This document shows, piece by piece, positions 37,028 to 46,481 of a stretch of DNA of 64,000 nucleotides. This DNA comes from Pseudomonas frederiksbergensis (GTDB lineage: Bacteria > Pseudomonadota > Gammaproteobacteria > Pseudomonadales > Pseudomonadaceae). The position numbers and the translations under genes were made by a program. Location of the stretch: positions 62,001 through 126,000 of the forward strand of contig NZ_JQGJ02000004.1 of assembly GCF_000802155.2 (NCBI RefSeq). Reading direction: 5' to 3'. Under the pieces are notes generated by a model. That model had not been told where the DNA came from and did no database searches. It saw nothing but the letters and a program-made list of their open reading frames with translations. Within the stretch, counting starts at the first letter, position 1; each line of letters starts with the position of its first letter.

Positions 37028-38104
37028 TCAGCTGCGCTGACGCTTGGGCAGCACGTCCTTGAGCTTGGCATGCATGCCGCGCAAGGTCTTCTCGGTCGTG
37101 CCCCAGTCGATGCAGGCGTCGGTGATGGAGACGCCGTACTGCAAGTCGGCGAGGTCTTTCGGGATCGCCTGGCAGCCCCAGTTCAAATGACTTTCCACCA
37201 TCAGGCCAATGATCGACTGGTTGCCTTCCAGGATCTGGTTGGCGACGTTTTCCATCACCAGCGGCTGCAGCGCCGGGTCCTTGTTGGAATTGGCGTGGCT
37301 GCAATCGACCATGATGTTCGGCTTGACCTTGGCCTTGTCCAGCGCCTGTTCGCACAGTGCGACGCTGACCGAATCGTAGTTCGGCTTGCCGTTGCCACCG
37401 CGCAGCACGACGTGACCGTAGGCGTTGCCCTTGGTAGTGACGATCGACACGCCGCCTTCCTGGTTGATACCGAGGAAGCGGTGAGGGCTGGAAACCGACT
37501 GCAAGGCGTTGATCGCCACGGTCAGTCCGCCGTCGGTGCCGTTCTTGAAGCCGACCGCCGAGGACAGGCCGGAAGCCATTTCCCGGTGGGTCTGGGATTC
37601 GGTGGTGCGCGCGCCGATGGCCGACCAGCTGATCAGGTCCTGCAAATATTGCGGAGAGATCGGGTCCAGGGCTTCGGTCGCGGTGGGCAAGCCCATTTCA
37701 GCCAGGTCCAGCAGCAACTGGCGTCCGATGTGCAGGCCGTCCTGGATCTTGAAGGAGTCGTCCAGGTATGGGTCGTTGATCAGGCCTTTCCAGCCAACGG
37801 TCGTCCGGGGTTTTTCGAAGTACACCCGCATCACCAGGTACAAGGTGTCGGAAACTTCCGCGGCGAGTACCTTCAGGCGCTCGGCATATTCGTGGGCAGC
37901 CTTGATGTCATGGATCGAGCAGGGGCCAATCACCACGAACAGGCGGTGGTCGGTGCCGTCGAGAATGTTGCGGATGACTTCCCGGCCCTTGGTCACGGTG
38001 CGCAGGGCAGCGTCGCTCAGGGGAATATCGCGCTTGAGCTGGTCAGGCGTGATAAGGGTCTCGTTGGAGGCGACGTTTAGGTCATTGATCGGTAAATCAG
38101 CCAT
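37028..38104 (-). CDS. Type I (AroAI-alpha) 3-deoxy-7-phosphoheptulonate synthase
   Basis: The 358-residue protein has the AroF/G/H hallmarks: VIGPCSIHD (PEP-binding start of the barrel), RVYFEKPRTTVGWKGLINDP, GARTTESQTHREMASGLS, FKNGTDG and MVDCSHANS. It condenses PEP and erythrose-4-phosphate, the first step to aromatic amino acids. Which amino acid inhibits it cannot be told safely. The ATG at 38104 gives the family start. A class II enzyme for the same reaction lies at 50414-51763. Confidence 0.93.
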   Translation of the reverse strand: MADLPINDLNVASNETLITPDQLKRDIPLSDAALRTVTKGREVIRNILDGTDHRLFVVIGPCSIHDIKAAHEYAERLKVLAAEVSDTLYLVMRVYFEKPRTTVGWKGLINDPYLDDSFKIQDGLHIGRQLLLDLAEMGLPTATEALDPISPQYLQDLISWSAIGARTTESQTHREMASGLSSAVGFKNGTDGGLTVAINALQSVSSPHRFLGINQEGGVSIVTTKGNAYGHVVLRGGNGKPNYDSVSVALCEQALDKAKVKPNIMVDCSHANSNKDPALQPLVMENVANQILEGNQSIIGLMVESHLNWGCQAIPKDLADLQYGVSITDACIDWGTTEKTLRGMHAKLKDVLPKRQRS

Positions 38105-38318
38105 CGTGTTACTCGTCAGGTCACGGGTGCCGGCCGCCAGCGATCCCCGCGCGGCGGTGCACAGCGAAGTTAAGCGCGTCGGGGAGCCGAACCTTAGCGC
38201 GTTCGGAGGTGGCTCGACAATGGGCAGGCGCCCCTTTAATTGCCGCAGGCAAGGTCGCTCGCCACGGACGGTAGGTCCTGTGTAATGATGCGCGGGGATA
38301 GTCAGACAGGGGAGTTGC

Positions 38319-39284
38319 ATGATGCAGGCAGGCGCTAGAGCCGGGAAAGGCAGGATCGGCATGATCGGCACCGGGGCGATCGGCGGGTTTTACGGGGTGA
38401 TGCTGGCCCGCGCCGGTCATGATGTGCACTTCTTGTTACGCAGCGAATTCGCCGCCGTCGCCGAGGACGGCCTGCGTATCGCCAGCGATGTCCATGGCGC
38501 GCTGAGCCTTGATCCGGTCCAGGCATACCGCTCGGCGGAGCAAATGCCGCCTTGCGAATGGCTGCTGGTCGGCGCCAAGACCACCAGCAATGCCGACCTG
38601 GCACCGGCGATCATCCAGGCCGCCGCCGATGGTGCAAAAGTCCTCTTGTTGCAGAATGGCCTCGATGTCGAGGCAGACCTGCGGCCGCTGCTGCCCGAGT
38701 CGCTGCACCTGTTGGGTGGCTTGTGCCTGATCTGTGTGAATCGTGTCGGCCCGGGCGTCATCGCCCACCAGGCGCTCGGTGCGGTCAACATTGGCTATCA
38801 CAGTGGCCCCTGCCAGGGGCAGGCTGAACGCATGGCGGTTGTCGAGGCGGCGGCGGATCTGTTCCGTAGCGCCGGCATCGATTCCCAGGCGATGCCCGAC
38901 TTGCAGCAGGCCCGTTGGCAGAAGCTGGTGTGGAACGTGCCGTACAACGGTCTGTCGGTTCTGCTGGCGGCCAGCACCTCGCCGTTGATGGCAAGCGATC
39001 AGAGCCGTGGGCTGATCCAGGCGCTCATGGGCGAGGTGGTGCGCGGTGCTCAGGCCTGCGGCTATGAAATCGCGGCTGGCTACGCAGACTATCTGTTCAC
39101 GATGACCGAAAAGATGCCCGACTATTGGCCGAGCATGTATCACGACTATGCCCATAAGCGACCGTTGGAGCTGGACGCGATCTACGCCCGGCCATTGGCA
39201 GCGGCCAGGGCGGCGGGCTGCGAGCTGCCGAAGATCGAAGCGCTGTACCAGGCGCTGGCGTTCCTGGATCGTCGCAACCGTTGA
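38319..39284 (+). CDS. 2-dehydropantoate 2-reductase family protein (PanE/ApbA-like)
   Basis: The 321-residue protein has an N-terminal Rossmann motif IGTGAIGGFYGVMLARAGHD and a C-terminal helical domain with WQKLVWNVPYNGLSVLL, including the catalytic-type lysine and asparagine of ketopantoate reductases. NADPH-dependent reduction of ketopantoate is the family reaction, but Pseudomonas carries several paralogues, so it may serve another 2-keto acid. GGGGAG precedes the ATG. The 5'-nucleotidase gene follows after 18 bases. Confidence 0.82.
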   Translation: MMQAGARAGKGRIGMIGTGAIGGFYGVMLARAGHDVHFLLRSEFAAVAEDGLRIASDVHGALSLDPVQAYRSAEQMPPCEWLLVGAKTTSNADLAPAIIQAAADGAKVLLLQNGLDVEADLRPLLPESLHLLGGLCLICVNRVGPGVIAHQALGAVNIGYHSGPCQGQAERMAVVEAAADLFRSAGIDSQAMPDLQQARWQKLVWNVPYNGLSVLLAASTSPLMASDQSRGLIQALMGEVVRGAQACGYEIAAGYADYLFTMTEKMPDYWPSMYHDYAHKRPLELDAIYARPLAAARAAGCELPKIEALYQALAFLDRRNR

Positions 39285-39302
39285 TAGGCGAAGGGGGGCA
39301 AC

Positions 39303-40208
39303 ATGGCCAATAACATCGATGACAAACTGGTACTGGCGATTTCGTCGCGGGCCTTGTTCGACTTGAGGGAAAGTCACAAGGTCTATCTGTCGAGCGGCGT
39401 CGAGGCCTATCGGCAATACCAGATCGAGCATGAGGACGAAGTCCTCGAGCCAGGGGATGCCTTCGCCCTGGTGCAGAAGCTGCTCAACCTCAACGAACAC
39501 CTTGGGCGTGCCCGGGTCGAGGTGATCCTGGTTTCGCGAAACAGCGCTGATACAGGCCTTCGGGTATTCAACTCGATCCACCATTACGGCTTGGCGATTT
39601 CCCGGGCCGCATTCGTTGGTGGTCGCAGCCCGTATCCTTATTTGAAGGCGTTCGGCTGCGACCTGTTCCTTTCCACCCATGCCGAAGACGTGCGCAGCGC
39701 ACTGGATGCCGGGTTTGCAGCGGCGACAATCCTGTCGGGCGGCGCCAGCCGCGCCGCCAGCGAGGAGTTGCGCATTGCTTTCGACGGCGATGCGGTGCTG
39801 TTTTCCGACGAGTCGGAACGCATCTATCAGAGCGGCGGCCTGGAAGCCTTCCAGGCCAGTGAGCGCCAGGCCGCGCGTGAACCGCTGCGTGGCGGACCGT
39901 TCAAGGGGTTCCTGGCGGCGCTCAATGCACTGCAGCGAGAATTCCCCGAGGATGCCTGCCCGATCCGCACGGCATTGGTGACGGCCCGTTCGGCACCGGC
40001 CCACGAACGGGTCATCCGCACGTTGCGCGAATGGGACATCCGCCTCGACGAGTCATTGTTCCTGGGCGGCTTGACCAAGTCGGCGTTTCTCGAAGCCTTT
40101 GCCGCCGATGTATTTTTCGACGACCAGACCGGTCACTGCGAGCTCGCCCGCGAAGTGGTCGCCACCGGGCACGTGCCCCACGGCATCAGTAACGAAGTGA
40201 AGCTCTGA
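39303..40208 (+). CDS. 5'-nucleotidase (cytosolic NT5C1-like)
   Basis: This 301-residue protein begins MANNIDDKLVLAISSRALFD and contains EVILVSRNSADTGLRVFNSI, AAFVGGRSPYPYLKAF and the C-terminal DVFFDDQTGHCE, the pattern of the bacterial relatives of cytosolic 5'-nucleotidase 1 (PF06189). The HAD-like aspartates are in the LVLAISSRALFD and FFDDQ segments. It is expected to dephosphorylate nucleoside monophosphates in the cytoplasm. It is probably co-transcribed with the PanE-like gene. Confidence 0.82.
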   Translation: MANNIDDKLVLAISSRALFDLRESHKVYLSSGVEAYRQYQIEHEDEVLEPGDAFALVQKLLNLNEHLGRARVEVILVSRNSADTGLRVFNSIHHYGLAISRAAFVGGRSPYPYLKAFGCDLFLSTHAEDVRSALDAGFAAATILSGGASRAASEELRIAFDGDAVLFSDESERIYQSGGLEAFQASERQAAREPLRGGPFKGFLAALNALQREFPEDACPIRTALVTARSAPAHERVIRTLREWDIRLDESLFLGGLTKSAFLEAFAADVFFDDQTGHCELAREVVATGHVPHGISNEVKL

Positions 40209-40304
40209 CCGCCGGTTGCGCGGGGCGTCATGCCGCACGTCGCAGTCTTCGGGGCGCTGCTAAGCTGAATCAATCTCCGCCATTCTGGCACTTGAGGAGG
40301 TCAC

Positions 40305-40805
40305 ATGATTCGTTCGATGCTGTACGCCACAGACCTGGGCCTCTATGCCCCTTATGTGATGCAGCATGCCTTGGCGTTGGCACGGACGTTCGAAGCCGAG
40401 TTGTATGTAGTGCACGCGGTTGAGCCGATGGGGCTGTTCGCCGAGTCGGTGTTGCAGAGTTATCTCGATGAGCACGCGTTGAACGAATTTCATCGCCAGG
40501 GTCTGAATACGGTGATGGCCAACATCGAGCAGCGGGTCCTCGACAATTTTCGCGAGGAGCTGGGGGAAGGGCAGCAAGACTTGCAGTTGATCAAGTCGGT
40601 GAGGGTATTCCAGGGTGACCCGTCCCAGGTCATTCTGGAGCAGGCGGCGAAACTCTCCGTCGATCTGCTGATCGTTGGCAGTCATTGCCAGGGAGCGAAC
40701 GGCGACACCCCTTTGGGCAGGACCGCCGCTCGGGTATTGCAGTTATCCCGGGTGCCGGTCTACCTGGTGCCGCTGGTGCAGCGCCGGCGTCACGGAGAGA
40801 CCTGA
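40305..40805 (+). CDS. Universal stress protein (UspA family)
   Basis: This single-domain protein of 166 residues starts MIRSMLYATDLGLYAPYVMQ and ends with the nucleotide-binding pattern IVGSHCQGANGDTPLGRTAARVL followed by SRVPVYLVP, as in ATP-binding Usp proteins. The histidine-rich helix after VVHAVEP also fits. Such proteins help survival under growth arrest. It has a clear AGGAGG ribosome site and lies upstream of cysB. Confidence 0.92.
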   Translation: MIRSMLYATDLGLYAPYVMQHALALARTFEAELYVVHAVEPMGLFAESVLQSYLDEHALNEFHRQGLNTVMANIEQRVLDNFREELGEGQQDLQLIKSVRVFQGDPSQVILEQAAKLSVDLLIVGSHCQGANGDTPLGRTAARVLQLSRVPVYLVPLVQRRRHGET

Positions 40806-40818
40806 GGCTAAATGATGG

Positions 40819-40832
40819 CTTTTTATAAAAAG
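40819..40832. promoter_or_regulatory. AT-rich palindrome upstream of cysB
   Basis: CTTTTTATAAAAAG is a perfect 14-base palindrome 84 bases before the cysB ATG, in an AT-rich stretch. It could be part of an autoregulatory CysB site, which are AT-rich half-sites, but that is a guess. Confidence 0.3.
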
Positions 40833-40906
40833 TTCTAGATTTCTTAATACAACCATTCATATAGTTATATGCCGTCGCTGATGCCCGTCGCATCCAACTG
40901 CTTTGA

Positions 40907-41890
<984 letters not shown>

Positions 41891-41898
41891 GCAGAAAC

Positions 41899-42381
41899 CT
41901 AGATCACCTCGGTGACAGCGAACTGTTGCCGGGCGCCCGCCACGACGATCTCCACTTCATCCCCTTCGAACTTGCCCAGCAGGCCTCTGCCCAGTGGCGA
42001 GCGAGGGGTGATGACGGTGATGGGCTGCCCCACCAGCGATACCTTCAGTCCTGCCGCATCCGGCCCCAGGAATAGCCACTGTTGGCGGCCATCTTCATCC
42101 TCCAATCCGATCAAAGTGCCGATCTGAATGCCGCGCTGGTCATCGTAAGGCCTGAGCGCCAGGTTTTGGCAAAGGGCAAGGGCCTGGCGGATTTCCTCTA
42201 CGCGCCTGGCCTGTCCCGCAGCAAGATAGGACGCTTCAAGGCCAAGGGTGTCGTACTTGTTCTCGGCGATGTTTTCTTCGTGGGTCGCGGTTTCGTAGGC
42301 GGTCTGCGCGGCGCGCTCGGCGATGTCGAGGTCGACCTTGAGCTTGTCGAGGATCAACTGGTGGACGGTCTGTTTGTTCAT
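41899..42381 (-). CDS. GreA/GreB-like protein with altered acidic tip
   Basis: The 160-residue protein has an N-terminal coiled coil (about 1-75) and a C-terminal GreA/B FKBP-like domain (about 85-160; SLVGQPITVITPRSPLGRGLLG). At the coiled-coil tip the usual GDLxENAEY becomes EENIAENKYDT: the second acidic residue is kept but the first Mg2+-binding Asp appears to be Asn. It may be a secondary-channel competitor of GreA/GreB with a different activity. The ATG lies 2 bases after the stop of the membrane protein gene upstream, so the pair is co-translated. Confidence 0.8.
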   Translation of the reverse strand: MNKQTVHQLILDKLKVDLDIAERAAQTAYETATHEENIAENKYDTLGLEASYLAAGQARRVEEIRQALALCQNLALRPYDDQRGIQIGTLIGLEDEDGRQQWLFLGPDAAGLKVSLVGQPITVITPRSPLGRGLLGKFEGDEVEIVVAGARQQFAVTEVI

Positions 42382-42383
42382 GA

Positions 42384-42770
42384 TCACTCGCAGAACTGCA
42401 GGACATTGGCGCGGCTTTTTTCGCTGGGTGCGTTCTGGTCCTGTTGCAGCCAGAACTGGCATTTGGGGTTGGACAGGTTGCGAGGATTGCTGCGCACCTG
42501 ATCCAGCGCCTGGCGTCGCTCGTTCTTCTGTAGGTTCTGCTGGTACTGCTCGAACATCGGCGTGGGCGGCTCGGGTGCCGGTTGCACCGCGGGTGGTTGC
42601 GCCAGTTGATGGACCGCTTCGGCCACCGGAGCCAGTTGTTCTTCGAACAGGAACCTGGACAGCAGCCAGCCCGTCAGAACGATGGCGATGAACCCCAGCC
42701 ACAGTCCCAGGGCAATACTGACGGTCAATCGCAAGGCTGTGAGGCGCGGGGCTGGGGGATGGTCAGGCAT
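42384..42770 (-). CDS. Hypothetical single-span membrane protein
   Basis: The 128-residue protein has one membrane segment (about 16-40, VSIALGLWLGFIAIVLTGWL), then a Pro/Ala-rich linker and a polar C-terminal region with QYQQNLQKNERRQALDQVRS and two cysteines (PKCQFWLQQD and LQFCE). The C-terminal part is probably periplasmic. I do not recognise a family; the gene is paired with the Gre-like gene, which begins 2 bases after its stop. That pairing is its only functional hint. Confidence 0.7.
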   Translation of the reverse strand: MPDHPPAPRLTALRLTVSIALGLWLGFIAIVLTGWLLSRFLFEEQLAPVAEAVHQLAQPPAVQPAPEPPTPMFEQYQQNLQKNERRQALDQVRSNPRNLSNPKCQFWLQQDQNAPSEKSRANVLQFCE

Positions 42771-42891
42771 GGCTGCTTCCTGGCAGGGGCATGGATAAGC
42801 GCTGATTGTCGCATGAAGATTAATCGCCGTCGGCCCTTCTGCAACACCGGTTCAATGCGGGACAATCAGGTTTTGCCACAGGGAGTCGGGA

Positions 42892-44025
42892 ATGACCGTG
42901 CGTTGGGATATTTTTTGCACCGTCGTGGATAACTTCGGCGACATCGGCGTTACCTGGCGCCTGGCCCGGCAATTGGTGGCCGAGCATCAGTGCGCGGTGC
43001 GGCTTTGGGTCGACGACCTGCGTGCTTTCGAGCGGCTGTGCCCGGACATCGAAGTCAGCCTTCGTGAACAATGGCAGCAGGGCGTGCAAGTGTGCCAGTG
43101 GCCAAAGGATTGGCCCGCTACCGAGGCAGCAGACGTCGTCATCGCAGCATTTGCCTGCCAATTGCCCAGCGCCTACATGGACGCGATGGCCGAACGCGAG
43201 GTGACGCCGTTATGGATGAACCTCGACTACCTGAGCGCCGAGGACTGGGTCATCGGTTGCCACGGTCTGCCGTCGGTCAAATACAAGCATGTGCAAAAAT
43301 ATTTCTTTTTTCCCGGCTTCCAGGCGGGAACGGGAGGCTTGTTGCGTGAGGCCGACCTGCTGGAGCGCCGGCGGCAGTTTCAACACGATGACGCAGCGCA
43401 GAAAAGTTTCCTGCACGGATTGGGTGTTATGCGAGAACCCGGTGCGCGCCTGATCTCGCTGTTTGCGTACGAAAATGCAGGGCTGGCGAGCTGGTTCGAG
43501 GCGATGGCGACCGATGTGTGCCCGTCTCACGTATTGGTCCCGGAAGGTCGAGTCCTGGGCGATGTGGCGCGTTGGCTGGGCGTGGACGGCTTGGCGCCCG
43601 GCGCGTTGCATCGCCGTGGCGGCCTGACGGTGCAGGTGTTGCCATTTGTCCGTCAGGATGAATATGACCGATTGCTATGGTGCTGCGATTTCAACGCGGT
43701 GCGCGGCGAAGACTCGTTCGTGCGTGCGCAATGGGCGGGGCGGCCCCTGCTCTGGCACATTTATCAACAGGAAGAAGACGTCCACCTGGAAAAATTCGAG
43801 GCATTTCTCAGGCTGTATACCCAGGGACTTTCTGAGTCGGTGGAAAAAGCGATCAGCGGTCTTTGGCGGGATTGGAACGCCGGCCAGGACATGGCCGAAC
43901 ACTGGAAAGCAGTTTGCGCTGAGCATCTGGAACTGGCCGAGCACGCCCAGGCATGGTGCCTGGAACAAGGCTCGCGAGCCGATCTCGCCACGGCGCTGGT
44001 GAAGTTTTACCGAAATTGGCTATGA
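42892..44025 (+). CDS. earP: EarP, EF-P arginine 32 rhamnosyltransferase
   Basis: The 377-residue GT-B glycosyltransferase has all three residues known to be essential in Pseudomonas EarP: Asp13 and Asp17 in VVDNFGDIGV and Glu273 in RGEDSFVRA. It transfers rhamnose from dTDP-L-rhamnose to Arg32 of EF-P, activating it for translation of polyproline stretches. Its substrate gene efp follows 48 bases downstream, the conserved arrangement. The dTDP-rhamnose genes are not in this window. Confidence 0.96.
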   Translation: MTVRWDIFCTVVDNFGDIGVTWRLARQLVAEHQCAVRLWVDDLRAFERLCPDIEVSLREQWQQGVQVCQWPKDWPATEAADVVIAAFACQLPSAYMDAMAEREVTPLWMNLDYLSAEDWVIGCHGLPSVKYKHVQKYFFFPGFQAGTGGLLREADLLERRRQFQHDDAAQKSFLHGLGVMREPGARLISLFAYENAGLASWFEAMATDVCPSHVLVPEGRVLGDVARWLGVDGLAPGALHRRGGLTVQVLPFVRQDEYDRLLWCCDFNAVRGEDSFVRAQWAGRPLLWHIYQQEEDVHLEKFEAFLRLYTQGLSESVEKAISGLWRDWNAGQDMAEHWKAVCAEHLELAEHAQAWCLEQGSRADLATALVKFYRNWL

Positions 44026-44073
44026 TACGCGGCCTAGATTTTTGTAAATCCCATCCAAATTCGGATATTCGCA

Positions 44074-44643
44074 ATGAAAACTGGTAAAGAACTTAAACCC
44101 GGTACCGTGATTCGTATCGACAACGATCCTTGGCTGGTTCAGAAAGCTGAATTCACCAAGTCGGGTCGTAACAGCGCGATCATGAAGACCAAGCTGAAAA
44201 ACCTGCTGACCGGCTACAAGACCGAAACCGTGTACGGTGCGGACGACAAGCTGGACGACGTGATCCTGGACCGCAAGGAAGCGACCCTGTCCTTCATCAG
44301 CGGCGACACCTACACGTTCATGGACACCACTGACTACACCATGTACGAGCTGAACGCCGAAGACATCGAAAGCGTTCTGCCGTTCGTTGAAGAAGGCATG
44401 ACCGACGTTTGCGAAGCCGTATTCTTCGAAGAGCGCCTGGTTTCCGTAGAACTGCCGACCACCATCGTGCGTCAGGTTGACTACACCGAAGGCTCCGCTC
44501 GCGGCGACACTTCCGGCAAGGTGATGAAGCCTGCCAAACTGAAGAACGGTACCGAGCTGTCGGTTGCTGACTTCATCGAAATCGGCGACATGATCGAGAT
44601 CGATACCCGCGAAGGCGGTTCCTACAAAGGCCGCGCTAAATAA
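44074..44643 (+). CDS. efp: Elongation factor P
   Basis: The 189-residue protein has three beta-barrel domains. The domain I loop reads FTKSGRNSA with arginine at position 32, the EarP-type rhamnosylation site (lysine in EpmA-type organisms). It binds the ribosome between the P and E sites and relieves stalling at consecutive prolines. A strong terminator follows. Codon use is highly biased, as for abundant translation factors. Confidence 0.98.
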   Translation: MKTGKELKPGTVIRIDNDPWLVQKAEFTKSGRNSAIMKTKLKNLLTGYKTETVYGADDKLDDVILDRKEATLSFISGDTYTFMDTTDYTMYELNAEDIESVLPFVEEGMTDVCEAVFFEERLVSVELPTTIVRQVDYTEGSARGDTSGKVMKPAKLKNGTELSVADFIEIGDMIEIDTREGGSYKGRAK

Positions 44644-44660
44644 GCGAAGTCTCTTGTACG

Positions 44661-44690
44661 AAAAAGCCCGACCATTGAGTCGGGCTTTTT
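44661..44690. terminator. Bidirectional terminator after efp
   Basis: AAGCCCGA (44664-44671), 8-base loop, TCGGGCTT (44680-44687), with an A-run before and T-run after; it serves efp and the convergent esterase gene. Confidence 0.9.
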
Positions 44691-44713
44691 CATTCTTGCT
44701 GCCAGGGATCCTG

Positions 44714-45727
44714 TTATTTCAGGTGTTCCTTGAGCTCCTGCGACGCTTGCAACATCGCCGAACGCACCGCTGGCACCTGGCTCACGACGTTGAGCAAGCC
44801 ATAGTCGTGGATCATGCCGTTGTAACGGACCGCTGTGACCGGGACGCCCGCCGCGTCCAGTTTGCGAGCGTAGGCTTCGCCTTCGTCGCGCAGCACGTCG
44901 GCCTCGGCGGTCTGCACCAGCGCTGGCGGCAAGCCCTTGAGTTGCGCAGTGGTTGCCCGCAATGGCGAGGCATAGATCTCGTTGCGCTGCCCGGCATCGG
45001 TGGTGTAGTTGTCCCAGAACCACTTCATCATGTTCTTGCTGAGGAAGTGCCCTTCAGCGAATTGGTTGTAGGACGCCGTCTCGAAGTTGGCGTCGGTCAC
45101 CGGCCACAACAGCGCCTGGAAGCGGATCGCCGGGGTGCCCTTGTCCTTGGCCATCAGGGCCACGACGGCGGCCATGTTACCGCCAACACTGTTGCCCGCT
45201 ACCGCCAGGCGCTTGCCATCGACGTTGATTTCCTTGCCGTGCTCGGCGACCCATTTCGTTGCGGCGTAAGCCTGGTTGATTGCCACCGGGTAATGCGCTT
45301 CGGGTGACGGCGTGTAGTTGACGAACACTGCAGCGGCGCCCGAACCCGCCACCAGGTCGCGGACCAGTCGTTCGTGGGTCGGAAAGTCTCCCAGCACCCA
45401 ACCGCCGCCATGGAAGAACATGAACACCGGCAACTCACCCTTGGCCCCGGCCGGACGAACGATCGTCAGGCTGATCGATTGACCGTCGACCTTGATGGTC
45501 TTCTCGCTGACATCGGCCTTGGGCAGTGCCAACTTCACGCCTGCCTGGGCGCCGACCAGTACCGCGCGGGCGTCCTTGGGCGACAACTGCTCCAGCGGCT
45601 TGCCGGTGCCGGCATTCAGTGCGTCGAGGAACGCCTGGGTGTTGTGTTCGACGATACCGTTGGCGAAAGCGTTGCTGACGCTCAGGGCGAGAAGGGCACC
45701 GGTCAGGGTTTTGTTAATGGTGTTCAT
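44714..45727 (-). CDS. Exported alpha/beta hydrolase (HSL/acetyl esterase family)
   Basis: From the ATG at 45727 the protein has 337 residues with a signal peptide (1-22, ending SNAFA). The hormone-sensitive-lipase type oxyanion motif FFHGGGWVLG, the nucleophile elbow GNSVGGN and the histidine region NGMIHDYGLL are visible. It probably hydrolyses short acyl esters in the periplasm. The gene is 38 bases downstream of ohr on the same strand, so read-through from the peroxide-inducible ohr promoter is possible. Confidence 0.88.
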   Translation of the reverse strand: MNTINKTLTGALLALSVSNAFANGIVEHNTQAFLDALNAGTGKPLEQLSPKDARAVLVGAQAGVKLALPKADVSEKTIKVDGQSISLTIVRPAGAKGELPVFMFFHGGGWVLGDFPTHERLVRDLVAGSGAAAVFVNYTPSPEAHYPVAINQAYAATKWVAEHGKEINVDGKRLAVAGNSVGGNMAAVVALMAKDKGTPAIRFQALLWPVTDANFETASYNQFAEGHFLSKNMMKWFWDNYTTDAGQRNEIYASPLRATTAQLKGLPPALVQTAEADVLRDEGEAYARKLDAAGVPVTAVRYNGMIHDYGLLNVVSQVPAVRSAMLQASQELKEHLK

Positions 45728-45765
45728 GTCTGTCTCCTTGAAATTCAGTCGGTTGGGGGCGAGGG

Positions 45766-46185
45766 TCAAACGGTCACGTGCAGGCGCACATCGACGTTGC
45801 CGCGGGTGGCGTTGGAGTAAGGGCAAACCTGGTGCGCTGCATCAACGAGGCTCTGGGCGTCGGCTTGATCGAGGCCCGGCAGGCTGATGTGCAGGTCGAT
45901 GTCGAGACCGAAACCACCAGGAATCTGGCCGATGCCGACGTGGGCGGTGATCGAGGCGTCGTCGGGGATCTTGCGTTTGGTCTGGCTGGCGACGAATTTC
46001 AGCGCGCCGATGAAGCAGGCCGAGTACCCGGCGGCGAACAGTTGTTCAGGGTTGGTCGCCGCACCGCCTGCGCCACCAAGTTCTTTTGGCGTGGCGAGTT
46101 TGACGTCGAGGATGTTGTCGCTGGAGATAGCACGACCGTCACGGCCGCCGGTGGAGGTTGCGATTGCGGTGTAGAGAGTTTTCAT
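45766..46185 (-). CDS. ohr: Ohr, organic hydroperoxide reductase
   Basis: The 139-residue OsmC-superfamily peroxidase has both redox cysteines, Cys57 in GYSACFIGA and Cys121 in QVCPYSNA, and the catalytic-type arginine near the start (GRDGRA). It reduces organic and fatty-acid hydroperoxides using lipoylated partner proteins. The MarR regulator ohrR lies upstream on the same strand, and two 20-base direct repeats occupy the promoter. Confidence 0.96.
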   Translation of the reverse strand: MKTLYTAIATSTGGRDGRAISSDNILDVKLATPKELGGAGGAATNPEQLFAAGYSACFIGALKFVASQTKRKIPDDASITAHVGIGQIPGGFGLDIDLHISLPGLDQADAQSLVDAAHQVCPYSNATRGNVDVRLHVTV

Positions 46186-46214
46186 GGTGGACGCCTCGTT
46201 TCAGGTTGGATTTG

Positions 46215-46278
46215 TGCGCTAAATGTTTGCGCGCTAATTAGGTGTGGAGAGAATGTAATGCGCTAATAGTTTGCGCGC
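46215..46278. promoter_or_regulatory. Two direct repeats in the ohr promoter, likely OhrR operators
   Basis: TGCGCTAAATGTTTGCGCGC (46215-46234) and TGCGCTAATAGTTTGCGCGC (46259-46278) match at 18 of 20 bases with start points 44 bases apart. The second includes the palindrome TTGCGCGCAA (46271-46280). OhrR is known to bind AT-flanked palindromes in ohr promoters. Confidence 0.7.
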
Positions 46279-46429
46279 AAGATAAATTTTCGTGGCGAAT
46301 GTGAATTGGTAAGCCGAAAATGGCTGGAATGACTGCTCTAGAGCGGTTTGATGGGGTTAAAAATTTTTTCGACGCGTGGGGTTTGGCGAGGAGAACGGAG
46401 GGTCAAGCGGTGGGGGTGGTGGACTCGCC

Positions 46430-46460
46430 GGCGCCTTTGCGAGCAGCCTCGCTCCCATAA
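46430..46460. repeat. Degenerate REP element
   Basis: GCCTTTGCGAGCAGCCTCGCTCCCATAA resembles the REP class at 25170 and 50300. It lies downstream of ohrR and upstream of the ohr promoter. Confidence 0.55.
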
Positions 46461-46481
46461 GGGCCGGCGGTATTCCTGTGG

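Noticed and set aside
38436..40004. 522-codon minus-strand frame opposite the PanE-like and 5'-nucleotidase genes
   Set aside because: Shadow of two recognisable genes; no family resemblance and no ribosome site.
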